64,000 bases of DNA from Acidimicrobiia bacterium (GCA_022826705.1 JAJDUJ010000018.1:92379-156378), one strand, 5' to 3'. Numbered from the stretch's first letter, positions 33,572-42,829 are shown. Notes: generated by a model from the letters alone, not told the origin. Numbers and translations are program-made.

Positions 33572-34420
33572 CTAGACCACCCGGAACACTCCTGATCCGG
33601 TGGTGATGGTGCGGTTGTCGCGGCCCTCGTCGAACAGGGTGAGGTTGACGTTGATTCGGCCGCTGCGGCTGGTGATGGCCTCGGCCTCACAGCGGAATGG
33701 GCCGACGAGGCCGGGCTTCACGAACATCACGTACCAGGTCTCCACCTGGATGCGGTTTGTGCCGGCTGCCTGTTCAACCAGCTCATGGGCGGTGATGTCG
33801 AACACGATGTGGATGGGGCCGAGGTGGAGGGCGGCGTGGGGCGCGGAGAACTCCTTGGTGAGCTCGGGGAGCCGGTACCAGCCATCGTCGCCCTTGGTGA
33901 CGCCGAACACCTCGTGGAGGCGGGGCATGTCGGGGGAGTCCTCCACCGGGATGAGCGGGTTGTCCACCGCTTCGTAGCCGTCGGGCACATCGCCCAAGCT
34001 CACTCCCATTCCTGCTGACGTGGAGATGACCCGGGAGTGGTCGGCGGCATCCACCACTTTGGAGCGGGTGAATCCCATTGTGCGGCCGAAGTTGATCACC
34101 TCGCGGTACACCTCGATCCGGTCCACGCCTCGGGCGTCGTCCAGGATCTGGGTGTACGACACCACCGGGGCGGGCACTACCAGATCGTCGTTCCAACTCG
34201 GCTCGGGGCAGCCGATGGCCAGCGGGGCGGCCATGATCCCGCCGTGGGCGTTGCGCATGTCATGGCGCAGCGGCATCGACTCCAGTTCGTCGTCGGCGAA
34301 TCCGGTGTCCAGCGCCGGGGTGGTCTTGTTGAGGTACCGGTAGGACATCAGCCCCGTCCAGATCTCCTCGAACGCATCCCAATGCTGGTCGGGGGTCACA
34401 TCGCGGATGTCTTTGACCAT
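33572..34420 (-). CDS. Hotdog-fold protein, possible acyl-CoA thioesterase
   Basis: A 282-residue protein that appears to contain two hotdog-like halves. The segment MRNAHGGIMAAPLAIGC near 55-70 has the HGG motif at the start of the long hotdog helix in PaaI/acyl-CoA thioesterase families, and the C-terminal half ends in strands GRINVNLTLFDEGRDNRTI. An acyl-CoA or acyl-acyl thioester substrate is likely. AGAAAGG lies before the ATG. It follows the amidohydrolase gene 34483-35691 on the same strand after a 62-bp gap, so co-transcription is possible. Confidence 0.68.
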   Translation of the reverse strand: MVKDIRDVTPDQHWDAFEEIWTGLMSYRYLNKTTPALDTGFADDELESMPLRHDMRNAHGGIMAAPLAIGCPEPSWNDDLVVPAPVVSYTQILDDARGVDRIEVYREVINFGRTMGFTRSKVVDAADHSRVISTSAGMGVSLGDVPDGYEAVDNPLIPVEDSPDMPRLHEVFGVTKGDDGWYRLPELTKEFSAPHAALHLGPIHIVFDITAHELVEQAAGTNRIQVETWYVMFVKPGLVGPFRCEAEAITSRSGRINVNLTLFDEGRDNRTITTGSGVFRVV

Positions 34421-34482
34421 GAGCGTGCCTTTCTAGTTGCGTCCTTCGGCGGAAATTAGCCCGGCTGGTGCCGGCGTAAGCC

Positions 34483-35691
34483 CTACTTGCCCCAGAAGGC
34501 GGGGGAGGTGGCGTCTTTGGGGATGTCGGTGAGGGGTTCGGCTATCTCGGCCACCGTCGGGCCGTGCTCTGCGGCCAGGGGGGCCAGGGCGTCGAGGTCG
34601 AAGTTGTACACCTCAGCGGCGTTGCCGGCCAGGATGCGGCGCATCGACTCCTCGTCCCGGTCGTGCAGGGCGAAGCGGATGCCCTCGCGGCTGTAGGGGT
34701 AGGTGCCCTCCACGTGGGGGTAGTCCGATCCCCACATCACTTTGTGGTCGCCCACCCGGTCGAGCAGGCGCATCTCGTTGGGGCCGGGGAAGCTGATGCC
34801 GATCCAGATGTTGCGATCGAAGTAGAAGCTGGGCTTCTCGGGCAGTACCGAGTCGGCGGAGAAGCCGAGCTCGCCGGTGCGGCCGGTCATCGACATCTGG
34901 GCGTGGAGCCCGTCGAGGCGGCGCAAGATGTCGGGCACCCAGCCGAAGCCCTGCTCGGTGAACACCGCCTTGAGGCCGGGGTACCGCTCGAACACCCCGC
35001 CCATGATGAGGTGCCACATGGAGCGGTTGGAGAAGAACGGGGTCTCGATCACGAACATCGGCCCGGCCGCGGGGGAGTCGCCGTAGTCGGGCATCCCGGT
35101 TCCGCCCGAGTGCAGGGTCATCACCACGTCGTGCTCCTCGCACGCCGCCCACACCGGGTCGTAGCGGGGGTGGAACAGAGGGGGCAGGTCGGAGTTGGGG
35201 GCGATGCTGGGAATCAGCGCCCCGCCCCGCAGGTTGTGCTCGGCGATCCACTTCACGTCGGCCACGGCCTCGTCGATGTCGTTCAGGAAAATCTGGCCGA
35301 TGCCGGCACGGCGCTCGGGATACTCGGCGCAGAAGTCGGCCAGCCACCGATTGTGGGCCCGGATGCCGGCCAGGCGGCGGGGGAGGTCCTTGTCAGTGGG
35401 CTGGGGGGCGATAAGCGTGCCGGTGGGGAAGAACGGGGGCACGGTGTTGGGGAAGGTGATCTCGGCCACCACCCCGTCGGTGTGCTGTTCGGAGATGCGG
35501 CGGTCGTTGTCCCAGTTGCGGGACCGGCCGTCGTCTTGCAGGTCGCGGAACGGGTTGCGGTACTTGCCCCGCCAGGCGTCGAACTCGTCGTGCCAGGATG
35601 ACTCCAAATACTCCCGATACGTCTTGTGATTGGCTCCGGCGTGGCAGTCGGAGGAGATGATCGTGTAACGGTCTTCTGTGGCGGTGGTCAC
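34483..35691 (-). CDS. Amidohydrolase-2 family metal-dependent hydrolase
   Basis: A 402-residue COG2159-type TIM-barrel hydrolase. Metal ligands are in ISSDCHAGANHKTY (D-x-H), VMTLHSGGTG, and KVMWGSDYPHVEGTYPYS. It is the same subfamily as the gene at 8039, with which it shares the spacing of these motifs. The GTG start at 35691 is backed by a TAGCCT box 7 nt upstream. The likely reaction is hydrolysis or decarboxylation of a small organic acid; the substrate is not readable. The acyl-CoA synthetase gene lies upstream on the same strand. Confidence 0.83.
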   Translation of the reverse strand: MTTATEDRYTIISSDCHAGANHKTYREYLESSWHDEFDAWRGKYRNPFRDLQDDGRSRNWDNDRRISEQHTDGVVAEITFPNTVPPFFPTGTLIAPQPTDKDLPRRLAGIRAHNRWLADFCAEYPERRAGIGQIFLNDIDEAVADVKWIAEHNLRGGALIPSIAPNSDLPPLFHPRYDPVWAACEEHDVVMTLHSGGTGMPDYGDSPAAGPMFVIETPFFSNRSMWHLIMGGVFERYPGLKAVFTEQGFGWVPDILRRLDGLHAQMSMTGRTGELGFSADSVLPEKPSFYFDRNIWIGISFPGPNEMRLLDRVGDHKVMWGSDYPHVEGTYPYSREGIRFALHDRDEESMRRILAGNAAEVYNFDLDALAPLAAEHGPTVAEIAEPLTDIPKDATSPAFWGK

Positions 35692-35698
35692 GTAGGAA

Positions 35699-35704
35699 AG
35701 GCTA
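35699..35704 (-). promoter_or_regulatory. -10 box TAGCCT for a leaderless transcript
   Basis: On the minus strand TAGCCT ends 7 nt before the GTG start at 35691, inside the 35-bp gap after the acyl-CoA synthetase stop. Confidence 0.5.
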
Positions 35705-35726
35705 TCGGGCTGGCGGGTTCGGTCGC

Positions 35727-37412
35727 CTAGGGCGACAGCAGTTCATCGCGGACTTGGCGTTTCAGATATTTGCCGGAGGCGTTGCGGGGGAGGGGGGTTT
35801 CTTGGAACCAGATGTGGGCGGGGATCTTGTGGGAGGCGATGAGGCTGTCGAGGTGAGCTCTTAGGCCGTCGGCGTCGAGCTGGTGGCCGGGGCGCAGTAC
35901 GACGGCGGTGCCGGGGACCTCGCCGAGGCGCTCGTCGGGCACCGCGAACACGATGGCCTCGGCTACTGCGTCGTGCTGGTATATGGCGTTCTCCACCTCG
36001 GCGCAGGCGATGTTCTCACCCCCTCGGATCACCAGGTCTTTGGCCCGGTCCACGATGGCGATGAAGCCGTCCTCGTCGATGACCGCGACGTCGCCGGTGT
36101 GCAGCCAGCCGTCGGTTATGGCCTCGGCGGTGGCCTCGGGCTTGTTGAGGTAGCCCCGGATGACGATGGGGGATCGAATCAGTAGCTCTCCCGGTTGGCC
36201 AGAGGGCAGATCGGCGCCGCTGTCGTCCACCACTTTGGCCTCGACGGTGGGAAGCGGCTGGCCCACTGTTGTGGGCTTGCCCTTGTAGATCGCCCCGATG
36301 TTCATGGTGACCACGCCGCTGGTCTCGGTCAGGCCATAACCGGTGCCGGGGTTGCCGCTGGGGATCTTCCGGGAGATCTTGTCCACCAGGTCAGGGTGAA
36401 GCGGCGAGCCCCCGCCTCCCAACGAGCCGAGGCTAGTGGTGTCGTATCGGTCGAAGTCGGGGTGCAGCACGATCTCACGGGACATAGCCGGCACTGCGGC
36501 CAGGGTGCTGGGCCGCTCGGCATCGATCAGCTTCAGGGCCTCGGTGGCGTCCCAGCGGTACATGAGCACCAGCTTCCCGCCGACGGTGGTGGTGGGGTGC
36601 AGGTAGCAGTTGCACCCGGTGACATGGAACAGCGGCACGCAAACCAGCCCGGCCGGCTGGTCGCGTTGGTCGCGGGGGACGGGCTCCTTCTCGTTGATTA
36701 TGCCAAGCGCCGCCGAGTAGAAGCCCATGTTCATCACGTTGTGCACCGCGGCCCGATGGGTCATCACCGCCCCCTTGGGGAAGCCGGTGGTGCCCGAGGT
36801 GTAGAACACACACAGGTCGTCGTCGGGTTCGATGACCACGTCGGGGAGCTCAGGCGGGTCGGGGTCGGCCACCGTGGCGTCCCAGCGGATTACTTCGTGG
36901 GGCAGTTCCTCGTCGCACCGGGTCACCAGCACCGGCATCTCTGGACGGTCGTCCAGTGAAGCCAGGCGCTCCCAGCGCTCGCCGTCGATCACCAGCACTT
37001 TGGGCGCGCTGTCGTCGAGGCCGTAGGCCATCTCCGCTGGAGTCCACCAGGCGTTCAAGCCCACCACCACTGCCCCCATCGACACCACCGCCCAGTAGGC
37101 GATGATCCACTCGGGGTAGTTCCGCATGGAGATGGCCACCCGGTCGCCCTGGCCGACATCATTATCGGCTAGCCACCTGGCCAAGGCCCTTACCTGGCGG
37201 TGGACCTCGGCATACGAAAGGCGTTCGTCGCGGAATACCAGGTAGTCGGCCTCCCCGTGAGTCGCGGTCCCGACAAAGAGGTCCCGCATGGAATCCGGCG
37301 CGTTGTCGAAAATCCGCAGGGGGACACCGTTCACCTGCTTTACCGACCAGGAGAAGAGCTGGCCCGGCGCGGTGACTTGCGCCGCGGCCTCGTTCCAGGC
37401 GGTGAGGGTCAT
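35727..37412 (-). CDS. AMP-dependent acyl-CoA synthetase
   Basis: A 561-residue ANL-superfamily ligase. The phosphate-binding loop YTSGTTGFPKGA is at 204-215, followed by GYGLTETSGVVTMN, GWLHTGDVAVIDEDGFI, DRAKDLVIRGGENI, and the C-terminal catalytic Lys in PLPRNASGKYLKR. It adenylates a carboxylic acid and forms the CoA thioester. Length and motifs match medium- or long-chain fatty acyl or aryl acid ligases. Its ATG overlaps the stop of the beta-lactamase-like lipoprotein gene by one base (TAATG), so the two are translationally coupled. Confidence 0.93.
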   Translation of the reverse strand: MTLTAWNEAAAQVTAPGQLFSWSVKQVNGVPLRIFDNAPDSMRDLFVGTATHGEADYLVFRDERLSYAEVHRQVRALARWLADNDVGQGDRVAISMRNYPEWIIAYWAVVSMGAVVVGLNAWWTPAEMAYGLDDSAPKVLVIDGERWERLASLDDRPEMPVLVTRCDEELPHEVIRWDATVADPDPPELPDVVIEPDDDLCVFYTSGTTGFPKGAVMTHRAAVHNVMNMGFYSAALGIINEKEPVPRDQRDQPAGLVCVPLFHVTGCNCYLHPTTTVGGKLVLMYRWDATEALKLIDAERPSTLAAVPAMSREIVLHPDFDRYDTTSLGSLGGGGSPLHPDLVDKISRKIPSGNPGTGYGLTETSGVVTMNIGAIYKGKPTTVGQPLPTVEAKVVDDSGADLPSGQPGELLIRSPIVIRGYLNKPEATAEAITDGWLHTGDVAVIDEDGFIAIVDRAKDLVIRGGENIACAEVENAIYQHDAVAEAIVFAVPDERLGEVPGTAVVLRPGHQLDADGLRAHLDSLIASHKIPAHIWFQETPLPRNASGKYLKRQVRDELLSP

Positions 37413-38842
37413 TAGCTGGCTAGTCCCCAGCTCTCCATCACGATCGGGAGCAGGGCGTCGATGAACTCGTCCATATCGGGGTCGGGAGGCAAGACGTTGG
37501 CCGTTGCGGCCAGCGTCAGGTCCAATTCGGGGATGTAGAGCGCGCGGGTGCGGAATGCCGGGGTGCCGCCGCCGTGGCTGTAGGCCAGCATGCCGCCGAT
37601 GTCGTCTATCCCCACACCGAGGCCGTACCCGGGATTGACCCCCGCAGAAGTCATCTCAGTCAGCAACTCATCGCTTATCAGCCCTCCGGTGAACAGCCCC
37701 CGGAACATCGTCGGAACATCGCCGATCAGGGTCTCGATGCCTCCGCCAGTCCAGCCGGCCGTCTGCAAGAACTCCTGGGGATAGTCGTCGGTGGAGAGGT
37801 AGTCGTTGCCCATGAAGTTGTACCGGGCGCCGTCGGGAACTCTTGTCAGCGATGTGAACGCGGAGTACAGGAGCCCTCCGTTGTAGCTGTCGATCACCGG
37901 AACGGGCGGAAGCTCATTGGGGGGCAGATAGGTGTTCTCCAAGCCCAGCGGCTCCAGCACGCGGGACCTGATCTCGACGTCGGCGGGATTGCCGGTGACC
38001 GCCTCGATGATCATCCCCGCGATGACGTGTCCGGCGGTGCTGTAGTTGTACTCGGTTTCGAATTCGGCCACCGGCCCGTAGTTGGTGGTGAACCGCACGA
38101 TCTCCTCGGGGGCGATAGGCACGCCGAGCCGGGCGGAGCCCAGTACGAAGAACCCCGGGTCGAAGGCGTACTCCACGAAACCGGTGGTGTGTCCCAAGAG
38201 ATGCCGGAGAGTGATTTGGGGGCCGTGCTCGTATTTGCCATACCAGTCGTCGCCCAGATAAGCGGTAACCGGAGTGTCCAAGTCGACGAGGCCTTCATCC
38301 ACCATCGACAGCACCGCGACGGTGGTGACCGGCTTGGTCACCGAGCCGATGCGGACGTAATCGCCCGGTGTTATGGGCTCTTGGGTACCGAGATCACTGA
38401 CGCCCCATCCGAACGTCCACGGGTCCTCGCCTCCCCGGGCCACGGCCAGCACTAGGCCGGGGATTCGGGCATTCTCCATCCAGTCGGCTGCTGCGGCCTC
38501 GATGGAGGCGATGTCGAGCTCTGACGGGTGCGTTTCGGGTGCGGGAGCGGGCGTGGCCTCGGGGGTCGGCTCAGCAGTGGGCTCTGGTTCTGGGGTGGCC
38601 TCGGGTGCGGGTACTGGGGTCGGTGCCGACGTGGCCTCGGGGGTTGGCTCCGGGGTGGGTTCTGGTTCGGGTGTGGCCTCACGCGTAGGGGCTTGGGTGG
38701 GAGCGGGCGTGGCCACAGCGGTGGTGGTGGCCACCGGTTCTGGCTCAGTGGTTCCTCCGTCGTCGTTCCCACAGGCGCCAGCCAGCAGCGCCAGAACCAG
38801 CAACAACGCCCAGCACAGCCTGGCGGCAGAAGATCGCATCAT
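37412..38842 (-). CDS. Beta-lactamase-family serine hydrolase lipoprotein
   Basis: A 476-residue secreted lipoprotein. The signal ends in LLAGAC with Cys24 lipidated; a Pro/Glu/Thr-rich linker spans about 30-106; a class C beta-lactamase-like domain follows. The active-site motif is S167-V-T-K170 (RIGSVTKPVTT), and YNYSTAGHVIAG gives Tyr267 of the YxN-like motif (Y-S-T here). These proteins are usually esterases, peptidases or D-stereospecific amidases rather than antibiotic-resistance enzymes. A TAGCCT box 6 nt before the ATG suggests a leaderless mRNA. The gene is coupled to an acyl-CoA synthetase downstream, which fits an exported hydrolase releasing acids for activation. Confidence 0.87.
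   Translation of the reverse strand: MMRSSAARLCWALLLVLALLAGACGNDDGGTTEPEPVATTTAVATPAPTQAPTREATPEPEPTPEPTPEATSAPTPVPAPEATPEPEPTAEPTPEATPAPAPETHPSELDIASIEAAAADWMENARIPGLVLAVARGGEDPWTFGWGVSDLGTQEPITPGDYVRIGSVTKPVTTVAVLSMVDEGLVDLDTPVTAYLGDDWYGKYEHGPQITLRHLLGHTTGFVEYAFDPGFFVLGSARLGVPIAPEEIVRFTTNYGPVAEFETEYNYSTAGHVIAGMIIEAVTGNPADVEIRSRVLEPLGLENTYLPPNELPPVPVIDSYNGGLLYSAFTSLTRVPDGARYNFMGNDYLSTDDYPQEFLQTAGWTGGGIETLIGDVPTMFRGLFTGGLISDELLTEMTSAGVNPGYGLGVGIDDIGGMLAYSHGGGTPAFRTRALYIPELDLTLAATANVLPPDPDMDEFIDALLPIVMESWGLAS
38525..38680 (-). repeat. Two-copy Pro/Glu/Thr linker repeat
   Basis: Residues 55-80 and 81-106 of the lipoprotein are near copies, both starting EATPEPEPT and continuing EPTPEAT. They make a 78-bp tandem duplication coding a flexible spacer between lipid anchor and catalytic domain. 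Confidence 0.7.
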
Positions 38843-38848
38843 CGTGTC

Positions 38849-38858
38849 AGGCTACGCT
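38849..38858. promoter_or_regulatory. Overlapping divergent -10 boxes
   Basis: The ten bases AGGCTACGCT hold TAGCCT on the minus strand (38854-38849, 6 nt before the ATG at 38842) and TACGCT on the plus strand (38853-38858, 5 nt before the ATG at 38864). The two boxes share two bases. Only 21 bp separate the two start codons. Confidence 0.5.
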
Positions 38859-38863
38859 GCGGC

Positions 38864-39334
38864 ATGGCCAAAATGCGCTTCAACCACATGGAACTGACGC
38901 TTCCCTTGGGTACCTTGACCGACGACTACCGGGCTGAGGTGCGCGAGTTCTATGGCGATGTCTTCGGCTGGACCGCCACCGACACCCAAATCCTCAAGCA
39001 GACCGCGCTGCTTCTGTCCACCGATCCGGCCACCAGCCAGTTCATCCTGTTGGCCGAGCACAAGGAGCCCATGGCCCCGCCGCCGTTCGATCATCTCGGA
39101 CTGCTGTTCGACACTCGGGAAGAAGTCGATACGTGCCTGGCCAAGTGTGAGGCCTGGCAGGAGAAGGATCCCAGGGTGGAGATCAAGCGCTACAACGACC
39201 TGGAGATGCCCACCGTAACCGTGCACGCCTTCTACGTGCGTCACCTGCTGCCCATCCATTTGGATGTGCAGTGCATGGAGCGGCCCGAGGGAGTGGCGGC
39301 GCCGTCGGGCCGCTGGGTTTGGGTTGAGGACTGA
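38864..39334 (+). CDS. VOC-superfamily (glyoxalase-like) protein
   Basis: A 156-residue vicinal-oxygen-chelate fold protein. It opens RFNHMELTLPLG and continues VREFYGDVFGWTATD, the strand-helix pattern of a VOC module, with PPPFDHLGLLFDTREEVD as the second. Potential metal ligands are His9 and His in FDHLG. Members are dioxygenases, lyases or binding proteins; function is open. ATG 38864 was chosen over longer upstream extension because of the leaderless promoter. Its stop overlaps the next gene by one base (TGATG). Confidence 0.75.
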   Translation: MAKMRFNHMELTLPLGTLTDDYRAEVREFYGDVFGWTATDTQILKQTALLLSTDPATSQFILLAEHKEPMAPPPFDHLGLLFDTREEVDTCLAKCEAWQEKDPRVEIKRYNDLEMPTVTVHAFYVRHLLPIHLDVQCMERPEGVAAPSGRWVWVED

Positions 39335-40575
39335 TGGCTGATGAGCGGGTCTCGGAGCTGATTGGGAGGGACGGCCCCGAGACAGCGAACGAGGTAGCCG
39401 ACCGGATTTGGATGGCGGAGGGCACGGCCAACGCCTACAAAGTGACCACCCCTGAGGGCAGCGTGATGATCGATGCCGGACTGGCCGGCGACGCCCGCCG
39501 CTTCCATCGCCAGCTTTCTGCCGCTCCCGGCAACCCGGTGCGCTACATCGTGCTCACCCACGCCCACGAGGATCACATCGGCGGCCACCGGCTCTGGTCG
39601 CGAGAAGGAGCACAGGTGGTGGCTCACCGGCTGTGCCTTCAGCGCGATGAGCAGTACCGTCGGCTGACTCAGTTCCGGGTGGATCGGGCCAAGATTCTGT
39701 GGGGAGCGGCCATGAACCTCCGCACCGAATCCGGCCGGGTTGAGCCCACCCCGCCGATAGAGGCCGACATCGTGGTCGACCGCTCCCACACCCTTGAGGT
39801 GGGCGATCTCACCTTTGAGGTGATGCACACTCCCGGCGCGGAGGGTCCCGACGGGCTCACGGTGTGGGTTCCCGAGCTGCGGGCGGCCTTCGTAGGCGAC
39901 CTTTGGGGCCCGATCATCGACGCCTTCCCCAACCTGTTCACCTTGCGGGGCGAGCCATACCGCGACGCTCAGCAATACATGGAGTCGCTGCGCGAGGTTC
40001 GCGACCTGGAGCCGGAGGTCGCCCTGGCCGGGCACTTCGAGCCGGTGGTGGGCCAGGAGCAGGTCAAAGAGGTGCTCACCCGGATGCACGACGGGGTGGA
40101 GTGGGTGTGGGATCGGGTGATCGACGGGATGAACGAGGGCAAAGACCCCTTCACGCTCATGAAGGAGATCCGCCTCCCCGATGATTCTCGCTTGAATGAG
40201 ACATATGGTCGGGTGGACTGGGGCGTTCGGGCCATCTGGGAGGGGCTGGCCGGTTGGTTCACCTATCAGTCCACTGCTGACTTGTACGCCACGTCCCCCG
40301 AGGCGGTCTACCCCGATGTGGTGGACTTGGCCGGGGCCGATGCCCTGATGGCCCGCTCAGAAGAACGGCTGGCTGCCGGTGAGGTACTCGAGGCCCTGCA
40401 CCTGGCCGACATGGTTCTGGCCGTCGATGCGGCCCACGTTGGAGCGCTCTCTGCCAAGCTCGCTGCCCTTCAATCGATGGCGGAGCAATTCGGTCTGCGC
40501 AACTTCCAAGAGGCCGGGTGGTATCGGAGTGAGATCGCCCGAGTAGAGCAGGAACTGGAGGCGGCACAGGCGTGA
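39334..40575 (+). CDS. MBL-fold hydrolase with alkylsulfatase-like C-terminus
   Basis: A 413-residue metallo-beta-lactamase-fold enzyme. THAHEDHIGGH gives the two-metal motif H76-x-H78-x-D80-H81, and further ligands are in VMHTPGAEGPD and ALAGHFEPV. The last 80 residues (LAAGEVLEALHLADMVLAV, then EQFGLRNFQEAGWY) resemble the dimerisation region of SdsA1-type class III alkylsulfatases, which hydrolyse alkyl sulfates such as SDS. No signal peptide is seen. With the two type I sulfatases at 5-8 kb this suggests organosulfate use, but a hydrolase for another ester is possible. It is coupled to the VOC gene. Confidence 0.78.
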   Translation: MADERVSELIGRDGPETANEVADRIWMAEGTANAYKVTTPEGSVMIDAGLAGDARRFHRQLSAAPGNPVRYIVLTHAHEDHIGGHRLWSREGAQVVAHRLCLQRDEQYRRLTQFRVDRAKILWGAAMNLRTESGRVEPTPPIEADIVVDRSHTLEVGDLTFEVMHTPGAEGPDGLTVWVPELRAAFVGDLWGPIIDAFPNLFTLRGEPYRDAQQYMESLREVRDLEPEVALAGHFEPVVGQEQVKEVLTRMHDGVEWVWDRVIDGMNEGKDPFTLMKEIRLPDDSRLNETYGRVDWGVRAIWEGLAGWFTYQSTADLYATSPEAVYPDVVDLAGADALMARSEERLAAGEVLEALHLADMVLAVDAAHVGALSAKLAALQSMAEQFGLRNFQEAGWYRSEIARVEQELEAAQA

Positions 40576-40603
40576 CCAGCCGTTGGAGGGGAGGCAGAAC
40601 CTG

Positions 40604-41611
40604 ATGAGGGCTGCGGTCATTGCCGAGGACAGGAAGCTGGAAGTAGCCCAGGTGGACGACCCCGCGCCGAGGCCGGGCGAACTGGTATTGGCCGTAAAGG
40701 GATGTGGCATCTGCGGGTCGGATCTGAAGGTGGTCAACCACCTGCCCATCGGCTACACCATGGGCCACGAGTTCTCCGGCGAGGTGGTGGCGGTGGGCGC
40801 CGATCCGGTGGGGGACTGGAAGACCGGCGATGCAGTGTGTGCGCTGCCGCTGGTGGGGTGTGGGGGCTGCCAGTTCTGCTGGGACGCGCTGCCGGTCCAC
40901 TGCCCCCACTCGGAGATGATCGGGACGGGCGTCCGACCCGGGGCCTACGCCGAGTATGTGACCGTGTCCAGCGCGCAGACGTTCCGCCTGCCGGAGAGTT
41001 GCGGCTATGACGTGGGCGCGTTGGTGGAGCCCCTGGCCGTGGGACTGCACGCGGTGGACACCGCGGGCATCGCCCCCGGGGACAACGTGCTCATTGTGGG
41101 AGCCGGGCCGGTGGGCCTGGCCGTCGCCCTGTGGAGCCGACACGTGGGGGCTCGCAGCGTGGTGGTCAGCGATCCGGTGGCCGTGCGCCGTGATTCCGCG
41201 TCAGACTTCGGGGCCACCGGGATCATCGACCCCGAAAGCGAGGAGTTGGGGCCGGCCTTCGAGCGCCTGGCCGGCGCTCCGCCCGACGTGGTGGTAGAGG
41301 CGGTGGGCAAACCGGGCATCATCCAAACCTGCATCGAAGCGGTCGCCCACCGAGGGCGGGTTGCGGTGGTGGGCATCTGCTCTGGACCCGACCCCATCAT
41401 CCCGGTGTTCGCGTCGCTGAAGGAGCTGACCATGACCTTCCCCGTGTACTACCGCCATCAGGACTATGCCCACACTTTGGCCATGATCGAGCAGGACCGC
41501 ATCAATCCGGCCCCGTTCATCACCCACACCGTGGACCTCGACGGTCTCCCTAGTGCTTTCGAGGCCATCAAATCGCCCACCGACCAGTGCAAAGTGATGG
41601 TTCGCCCCTAA
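40604..41611 (+). CDS. Zinc-dependent alcohol dehydrogenase
   Basis: A 335-residue medium-chain dehydrogenase. CGICGSD holds the catalytic-zinc Cys37, GHEF supplies the zinc-site His/Glu, and GCGGCQFC followed by HC forms the four-Cys structural zinc lobe. The Rossmann motif is VGAGPVGLAVAL. The enzyme oxidises an alcohol with NAD(P). ATG 40604 was chosen because GGAGGGGAGG lies just before it; a TTG at 40583 is less likely. It follows the MBL-fold gene by 28 bp, so an alcohol released by sulfate-ester cleavage is an attractive substrate (inference). Confidence 0.9.
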   Translation: MRAAVIAEDRKLEVAQVDDPAPRPGELVLAVKGCGICGSDLKVVNHLPIGYTMGHEFSGEVVAVGADPVGDWKTGDAVCALPLVGCGGCQFCWDALPVHCPHSEMIGTGVRPGAYAEYVTVSSAQTFRLPESCGYDVGALVEPLAVGLHAVDTAGIAPGDNVLIVGAGPVGLAVALWSRHVGARSVVVSDPVAVRRDSASDFGATGIIDPESEELGPAFERLAGAPPDVVVEAVGKPGIIQTCIEAVAHRGRVAVVGICSGPDPIIPVFASLKELTMTFPVYYRHQDYAHTLAMIEQDRINPAPFITHTVDLDGLPSAFEAIKSPTDQCKVMVRP

Positions 41612-41614
41612 CCT
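41609..41614 (+). promoter_or_regulatory. -10 box TAACCT for a leaderless transcript
   Basis: TAACCT overlaps the stop codon of the alcohol dehydrogenase gene and ends 6 nt before the GTG at 41621. No ribosome-binding sequence lies between. Confidence 0.48.
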
Positions 41615-41620
41615 GTCCCC

Positions 41621-42829
41621 GTGGATTTCGGCGACACCCCCTTAGAAGCGGCGTTTCGGGCTGAGGCCCGGGCTTGGCTGGAGGCCAACGCGCCGGCCAA
41701 GGGGTCGCCCGAGGCGTTCGATCACATGAGCACACCAGGACGGAACCCAGAACTGGAAAGGGAGCTGGCCGAACGGGCCCGGACCTGGCAGGCGAAGCTG
41801 GCTGACGGCGGCTGGGCTTGTTTGGACTGGCCGCCGGAGTACGGGGGACGGGGTGCCTCCACGGTGGAAACGATCATCTTTGAGGAAGAGCAGAGCCGCT
41901 TCGGCATTTCTAGGTCGATCTTCATGGCCGCGCTGGACATGGCTGCTCCCACCCTCATGTCGTGGGGCACCGACGAGCAGAAGCAGAAATTTCTGAACCC
42001 CATCCGCCAGGGAGAAATGGTGTTCGCCCAACTGTTCAGCGAGCCGAACGCCGGCTCTGACTTGGCCGGACTCCAGACCAGAGCAGTCCTTGACGGAGAC
42101 GAGTTCGTGGTCAACGGCCAGAAGGTGTGGAACTCCTATGCCCATCTAGCCGATTGGGGCATTCTGTTGGCCCGCACCAATTCCGATGTTCCAAAGCACC
42201 AGGGGCTTTCCTATTTCTTTGTGAAGATGGACAGTGAGGGCTTGGACCCGCGACCGCTGCGCCAAATGACTGGCGGGGCCGAGTTCAACGAGACCTTTTT
42301 CGACAATGTGCGAATCCCGGTTGAAAACTTGATCGGCGGCGTCAACAACGGATGGGCGGTAGCCCAGACCACCCTCAACAGTGAGCGGGCCGCGGTGGGC
42401 GCCCAGACCTCGGTCGTCGATGTCCCCACATTGGTGGATCTGGCCAAACAGAAGGACCAGGCAGACGACCCAGTGGTCCGCCAGGCATTGGCTGAAGCGT
42501 GGATCAGATCAGAGGTGCTCCGGTATCTGGGCATGAGGGTATACACCGCGCTGAGCCAGGGCACAGAGATCGGGCCCGAAGCCTCGATCATGAAGATCCT
42601 GACTGGCGACCACATACGCGACACCAGCCAAACGGCCATGGAGCTGCTGGGACCGGAGGGGATGCTGAATGACGATGTCTGGGTGACGCGGATGATCAGC
42701 CATTTCGCCCACAAGATCGGTGGGGGCACACCGGAGATCCAGCGCAACGTGATTGGCGAGCGCATCCTCGGCCTGCCCCGCGAGCCGCGAGCCGACAAGG
42801 GCGTTCCCTTCCGCGACCTCAAGGTGTGA
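41621..42829 (+). CDS. Acyl-CoA dehydrogenase family protein
   Basis: A 402-residue FAD enzyme. FSEPNAGSDLAGLQTRA is the FAD-binding strand, GQKVWNSYAHLADWGILLART the next, and IGGGTPEIQRNVIGERILGLPR the C-terminal FAD-contact segment. It dehydrogenates an acyl-CoA. It differs from the 20440 paralogue in having a normal-length N-terminus (EAAFRAEARAWLEANAP). GTG start with a -10 box 6 nt upstream. Its stop lies within a 35-bp tandem duplication that separates it from the lipoprotein gene. Confidence 0.9.
   Translation: MDFGDTPLEAAFRAEARAWLEANAPAKGSPEAFDHMSTPGRNPELERELAERARTWQAKLADGGWACLDWPPEYGGRGASTVETIIFEEEQSRFGISRSIFMAALDMAAPTLMSWGTDEQKQKFLNPIRQGEMVFAQLFSEPNAGSDLAGLQTRAVLDGDEFVVNGQKVWNSYAHLADWGILLARTNSDVPKHQGLSYFFVKMDSEGLDPRPLRQMTGGAEFNETFFDNVRIPVENLIGGVNNGWAVAQTTLNSERAAVGAQTSVVDVPTLVDLAKQKDQADDPVVRQALAEAWIRSEVLRYLGMRVYTALSQGTEIGPEASIMKILTGDHIRDTSQTAMELLGPEGMLNDDVWVTRMISHFAHKIGGGTPEIQRNVIGERILGLPREPRADKGVPFRDLKV

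Noticed and set aside
38528..38863. N-terminal extension of the VOC protein through the lipoprotein linker
   Set aside because: The extension is Gly-rich antisense of the Pro-rich linker; the VOC fold starts at ATG 38864 with its own -10 box.
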